Below, piece by piece: positions 22,048 through 25,990 of a stretch of 25,990 nt of DNA (its first letter is position 1; each line of letters opens with the position of its first letter). This stretch comes from Hypsibius dujardini (Eukaryota; Tardigrada; Eutardigrada; Parachela; Hypsibiidae): contig LRSR01009837.1 of NCBI GenBank assembly GCA_001579985.1, positions 1 to 25,990 of the forward strand, in the 5' to 3' direction. Under the pieces are notes generated by a model. It was given only the letters and a program-made list of their open reading frames with translations. It was not told where the DNA came from and made no database searches. The position numbers were made by a program, and so were the translations under genes.

Positions 22048-23143
22048 GTTTGTGCAATTATTCCGCGTACACTGTTAAAAGAGTGGTTCATTATTCTGGT
22101 CCCCGCGAGCTGTGGGAAGTGTTCGTTGATAAACTCTTTTGGGAATAAAATAATGAACTTAGATCTACTAAACACTTCCCAACTTCTTTTCAAGTCAACT
22201 ACAAAAATAGTAAATATCAAATATAATAAAAGTGTTAGTCGATTCGGCGACAATTCATTTCTGGGGAAGAATAATAGGTTTTAGGGGAATTTTTGACAAG
22301 AATTTCTAGCGTAATATTTTATTTCTTTCGCACTAATTTGCATGTGTGAAAATATAAATAACTAAAAAACTGTAAACAAAAATGTAAAAATTTGTTCATG
22401 CTGTTCACTTCAGTTTTGGATTTGATTTTTTCTCCAATCTAAACAAACACGTCATTGAGTTGTTGAGTCCATTGTGTATTAATCTGAAAACGTGTCAGCA
22501 CGAAATGCTGGCAGTGTTGGGCGCTATGTCGCCTTCTGATTACATGTTCCCAGGGTGAAAAATGTAGGAACGGCTCGTGGTGCGGCGTTGACGAGCGTTT
22601 ATAAATAACAACAACACATGGAAATATTCATGTGCGATAACTTCTGAAGATACGATATTTTTCCCATATGTTTAATGTTCACTAGGGTTAAGTTCATGCA
22701 GTCATAGCACTGCAACGTTAGACCTAACAAACAGTATATAAACGTGAACAGTTTTCACAAACATTTAGAGAAATACAATATAGCAATATATATAATATAC
22801 TATATATTTACATATTACATTACAGATCACCAACAGTGGTCTCCTTCTCTAAGAATGTTCCGCCCATCATGGACGACACTAGAAGAACATGAGGTACCCT
22901 CATGAGCCGCTCATAAATTTGGTAGTATCCAATAGCAGGGAGCACGAAGGTAGCTTACCAAAACCCATTACGCCCATCATACTGCACAGGAGAACCAACA
23001 GGGATGCCATCAAGAAATTCATCCTTGTGTCCACTCTCCCGTTATTTGAGTTCAGCAAAACGCTGGAAAGAGTTGTCGGGTTTGGGGAATTACTGCCTCT
23101 CTTTCAGAAAATGTTAAGTAGAAATGGAAGTGCTATTGACTGA
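22048..23143 (+). CDS. nuclear receptor ligand-binding domain, C-terminal part
   Basis: Three exons, 22048-22193, 22414-22554 and 22936-23143 (stop TGA), have matching phases and give about 164 residues. Exon 1: RTLLKEWFIILVPASCGKCS, matching helix 4/5 of receptors such as RXR (LLRAGWNELLIASFSHRS). Exon 2: FGFDFFSNLNKHVIELLSPL and CQHEMLAVLGAMSPSDYMFPG, matching helices 7-8 (E..CLRAIVLFNPD..GL). Exon 3: RDAIKKFILVSTLPLFEFSK, then TLERVVGF and a C-terminal LPLFQKML, matching helices 10/11 and an AF-2-like helix 12 with Gln where Glu is usual. Such domains bind lipophilic ligands and coactivators. The DNA-binding zinc fingers and helices 1-3 are not seen; mARC ends only 78 bases upstream on the same strand. 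Weak points: a GTCAAC donor, GTGAAA donor, and assignment by eye. It may be a partial duplicate or a receptor with unusual upstream exons. Confidence 0.6.
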
Positions 23144-24063
23144 TGGTAAATTCCGACATTCTGCCTAAATTATTGCGCTTCCAATTAGACATGAAAATGT
23201 AAACCTTGTGATAGGTAGGGCGTGTAATAACCGCTAATTGTTCCTTCATACCGGATTATGCGTTTATATGGTGTAGTTGCGATGCCTTGCTATGTCTTGT
23301 CATCGGCGTAAAATGCGCGCCACCCAGCGGAGACTATTCGTCTCGAGATAGCGCGCATGTTATAAATATCATTACATCTGCAGATGGAATTTTCCCGTTA
23401 TCAGTCACTATGGAAGGGTGAGTCTCAAAATCAAAACAAAGGGTACTAGAGTTTATTTTATTTTTGATTCTATAATGTTTAGTCACGGCCATTAGCTCAT
23501 TTGTACCATGGACTGCACTGCCTTTTAGTTTCGCAGGAAAGACCGGAATAAATGAGCAAGCCGCAGCGCCGCGAACTATCATTATCATCATTCCCTGTTA
23601 GGAAAACTTAGATTTTATAAATACAGTTCGGATGTATTATATTGATGCTATAAACGTTGATGTATAATGGTTGTACTGTACTCATCTCAGCAGTATTTAT
23701 TATCATGGCAACGTGGCCATATTATGACATTTTAATATAATTGTCGAAGTTAGTATGTTTTAATACTACAGTATTACATGAATTTGAACGAAAAAGACTG
23801 GAGAATGTATATTAAAAGGGGCGAAGTATTAATGTATTATTTAACATTTTAACTTTATGTGCCTCCCAGCATTTTAGTTAGTGTTTTAATTTAGGAATCA
23901 GAATAAAAAACCCTAAAAACATGGAAGTTCTAATATTCTAATGATATGTATTTAAAACACACTAGCTAACACCAGGATATGCAACTGAACCATACCATAC
24001 CAAACAACTGAATGACTTGTTACATTTATTCTTGAGATTTCATTTAACATGTGATGCAGGAGA
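23144..24063. other. non-coding stretch behind the receptor-like exons
   Basis: AT-rich, with GCGCGC words at about 23316 and 23350 flanking TCGTCTCGAGATAG. A minus-strand open frame at 23334-23591 has no splice support or family resemblance. No RNA gene or repeat element recognised. Confidence 0.45.
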
Positions 24064-24236
24064 TACAATCAACGAGCAGATTGAGTACACTGGAGGGTCC
24101 AGGGTATGGGCAAAAGGGGCGTAGCCGGGGGTGGTCAGGTGGTTGATTGTTCGATTGTTTGAAAATCAGCCCCTGCCCCGCCCCTTTTGCCCATACCCCG
24201 GACCCTCCAGTTTACTCAATCTTCTCGTTGACTGTA
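24064..24236. repeat. foldback element, copy A, behind the Ly6 gene
   Basis: Inverted arms 24064-24130 and 24170-24236, 67 bases each, with about 7 mismatches (near 90 percent identity), around a 39-base loop. The arms contain TCAACGAG at the outer end, then TGGAGGGTCC, GGGTATGGGCAAAAGGGGC inward. Related to copy B at 20351 through the inner arm and the inverted loop word. The right outer edge reads CTGTACACTTT in both copies. The higher arm identity suggests it is younger than copy B. It ends about 40 bases past the Ly6 stop codon, so it probably lies in that gene's 3' UTR or just beyond. Confidence 0.8.
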
Positions 24237-24277
24237 CACTTTGCTAACAGCATAATCAAACTTTCGACATGGCCTAC

Positions 24278-24943
24278 TCACTTTTGAGTGTGAAGAATTA
24301 GGTAATCGAATGCGCATCCTGGCGAAAAACTCCTGGCATCGGATGCGCCGTTGCACAAGTCGTTCCGGCAGGTGCAAGAGTCCGTATAGGAGGTCGCTTC
24401 TCCTATCGCCATTTTGAGGGTGATACAACCATCGGGTAGAGCCATTTGGGTTGCATTTGGGGGCTACTTCCAGCAAGTTCTGGAATATGTTGCTACACCA
24501 AAGGGAGAGTGCAAGTGCCAGTGTAATATAAAAACTAAATATATATATGGCATTTTTATGCGTAGGTAAGCGTAAAATCAATATAATATATTTACTTTTA
24601 AAAACACACATACATATACAATATATAAACATCCATATAAAAAAAATAAAATATGCATAATGTAATACAAAATAAAATATAAATACATCTACAGTAGTTA
24701 CGTAATTTATAAAATACAAAATATAACATTTGAATATAACATTTGCTTACACATAAACCTTAACAGATATTATACATACAATTACATAATGTTACGAGGC
24801 CTTATAAAAGGATTACATTTGACAGATGTTCCGTTGAAAATTTGCGTTCGAGTTGCAATACACGGGCCGGTGCAATTGGATGGGACAGTGCCGCCGGAAA
24901 CGACGTCGAGGCAGCTTGTATCGTTCCCAACTCCCCTTCCACC
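24278..24943 (-). CDS. Ly6/uPAR three-finger protein, last two exons
   Basis: Exons 24943-24824 (acceptor TTCACTAG) and 24463-24278 (stop TGA) join in phase 0 and give 101 residues. Seen: TSCLDVVSGGTVPSNCTGPC followed by IATRTQIFNGTS; then LPDGCITLKMAIGEATSYTD and SCTCRNDLCNGAS. The ending C-x-C-x4-C-N and the single Cys before it are the hallmark of Ly6/quiver-type three-finger domains, where the last Cys-Asn closes the fold. NDT, NCT, NGT and NAT are glycosylation-type sites. The first exon, with signal peptide and first cysteines, is not found and could lie within or beyond the NPC1 5' region. No strong GPI-anchor tail is seen, so it may be secreted. The donor GTCAAA is poor; GTCAA-type donors also occur in the receptor-like gene. 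Confidence 0.65.
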
Positions 24944-25035
24944 CTAGTGAATTTTTAATATCAGAAAAAATTTAGCTTTAGCTTTAAAATTGACACGGCA
25001 GAGAAAACTGTAATAAAAGGAGACGCAGAAAAACA

Positions 25036-25098
25036 CAAGAACAGACACAGACACAGACACAGACACAGACACAGACACAGACACAGACACAGACACAA
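25036..25098. repeat. (ACAGAC)n hexamer repeat
   Basis: About ten near-perfect ACAGAC units. On the minus strand it reads as alternating Cys-Leu, which explains the low-complexity open frame at 24961-25146. Confidence 0.95.
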
Positions 25099-25330
25099 AA
25101 ATGGCTGTGTAGTTCGTTGTTGCACATCTGTACTTAGTATATGCATTGTCTACCCCGGCCCCCTTCGCCTGATGGTTTAAATTATAAAATGATGATCAAG
25201 AAACAACGAATGATGACTTTGGCGGGATGGGCTGATACCAAATCCACCAATCACAAGCTCTACTGGGCGTTGCTTAGATGGTATGGTAATTGCAGAAGGG
25301 CGTGGTCGATAGATCGCCGTGTATTCGAAT

Positions 25331-25350
25331 CATATATATATATATATATG
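25331..25350. repeat. (TA)n dinucleotide run
   Basis: About nine TA units, about 140 bases before the NPC1 start codon. Likely length-variable. Confidence 0.9.
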
Positions 25351-25489
25351 CCTGTTTCTGCATCTCTCATTCTTTCACTACTTTTTACATTGAAAAACTT
25401 TCCAGGCCTTCTTTGACTTTTGCTGATTTTGAAAGTTTTTAAATACATTTTCACATAATAATCCGTGGATATTGTTGCCTGCTTCGGAT

Positions 25490-25818
25490 ATGGCGAAATC
25501 GGCTCGAGCCATGCTGCTCGCAGTATGCCTGTCGTTATCCCGGGTACGGTACTCGAATTAAATTTCGCGTGACATTGACGCCTGATTAAATTACAAATTT
25601 GTTAGTTTCAGAGAGATTTTTATTTTTATTTTTTTAGGGCCAAGAGGTGACGTCGAGTTGGGCCCACGGTGAGACGGGTTGCGTTTGGTACGGGGAGTGT
25701 GGCCCGTCAGGTCAAAATAACGGATATTTCAATTGCCTCAATGAGGGGCAAGCCAAGCCTCCGGATCTTCATCGGGATGAATTGCTTCGCAAACTTTGTC
25801 CATCCCTCCTAGGCCCAA
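25490..25818 (+). CDS. NPC1: NPC1 intracellular cholesterol transporter, first two exons
   Basis: Exon 1, 25490-25543, encodes MAKSARAMLLAVCLSLSR, a signal peptide; GTACGG donor. Exon 2, 25638-25818, continues in phase and ends at GTAAGA after one base of a codon. It reads GCVWYGECGPSGQNNGYFNC, then NEGQAKPPDLHRDELLRKLC. CVWYGECG and the LxxLCP that follows are diagnostic of the NPC1 N-terminal sterol-binding domain (human: CVWYGECG, then VQELCPGF). The protein sits in the late endosome and lysosome membrane, receives cholesterol from NPC2 and exports it. The remaining roughly 1,200 residues must lie beyond the right edge. The start is the first ATG of the frame and gives a good signal peptide. 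A second in-frame ATG seven codons later is a possible alternative. Confidence 0.9.
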
Positions 25819-25990
25819 GTAAGAAGTTGATTGGAACGTTTATGAATTTGTCAGTACACATTTTTCCTGAATATTTTTTTAACGCAATCAGTTATTATTA
25901 TTATTTCAGTATTTTTGTACACGTTTGTGAATATATGTTTGTATGAATTATTTGAGTACATTTTGTATGTAAATATTTTACATCTCCGGT

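Larger units (their letters stand above)
24944..25489. other. region between the Ly6 exons and NPC1, probable NPC1 promoter
   Basis: Contains the CAGACA hexamer tract, a TA repeat, and a GC-richer patch at 25150-25320. The latter holds TTTGGCGGGA (about 25218, E2F-like) and CCAAT (25247-25251, within CACCAATCAC). These are plausible promoter elements for NPC1, but spacing to a start site is unknown. Confidence 0.35.

Noticed and set aside
22959-23022. Minus-strand ATG with a good signal-peptide-like stretch (MNFLMASLLVLLCSMMG) followed by GTAAGC
   Set aside because: It is antisense to the plus-strand exon that reads as nuclear-receptor helices 10-12, and no downstream minus-strand exon fits it. 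Hydrophobic antisense is a common by-product of such helices.

Overview
The window is animal nuclear DNA: genes split by many GT-AG introns, AT-rich non-coding DNA and many decayed TCTG/CAGA microsatellites. A hillarin-type KY protein with a charged N-terminal coiled coil suggests an invertebrate, most likely a protostome. I cannot place it more closely.

Layout. 375-862 (-): a candidate 88-residue gene of two phase-matched exons. About 1255-1506: a CpG-rich stretch that looks like a promoter. 1507-11259 (+): hillarin, eleven exons joining to one 734-residue frame. 11646-12895 (-): the C-terminal half of a PNPLA8/iPLA2-gamma-like patatin phospholipase, without the half that carries the catalytic serine. 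13236-15295 (-): exon-like segments of one or more unidentified genes. 16189-17204 (+): an aquaporin-11/12-type superaquaporin with altered NPA boxes. 17720-21969 (+): a complete seven-exon mARC (MOSC-domain molybdenum amidoxime reductase). 22048-23143 (+): three phase-matched exons reading as the later part of a nuclear-receptor ligand-binding domain, with no DNA-binding domain visible. 24278-24943 (-): the last two exons of a Ly6/three-finger protein. 25490 to the right edge (+): the first two exons of NPC1.

The neighbours do not form a pathway. mARC (mitochondrial outer membrane), NPC1 (lysosomal cholesterol export), superaquaporin (internal membranes) and hillarin (cytoskeleton) act separately; this is ordinary mixed animal gene order. 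The most unusual items are the receptor fragment packed 78 bases behind mARC, the aquaporin with DPS and NPS boxes, the half patatin domain, and two related foldback elements at 20351 and 24064. No virus-like element, CRISPR array, rRNA or tRNA gene was recognised.
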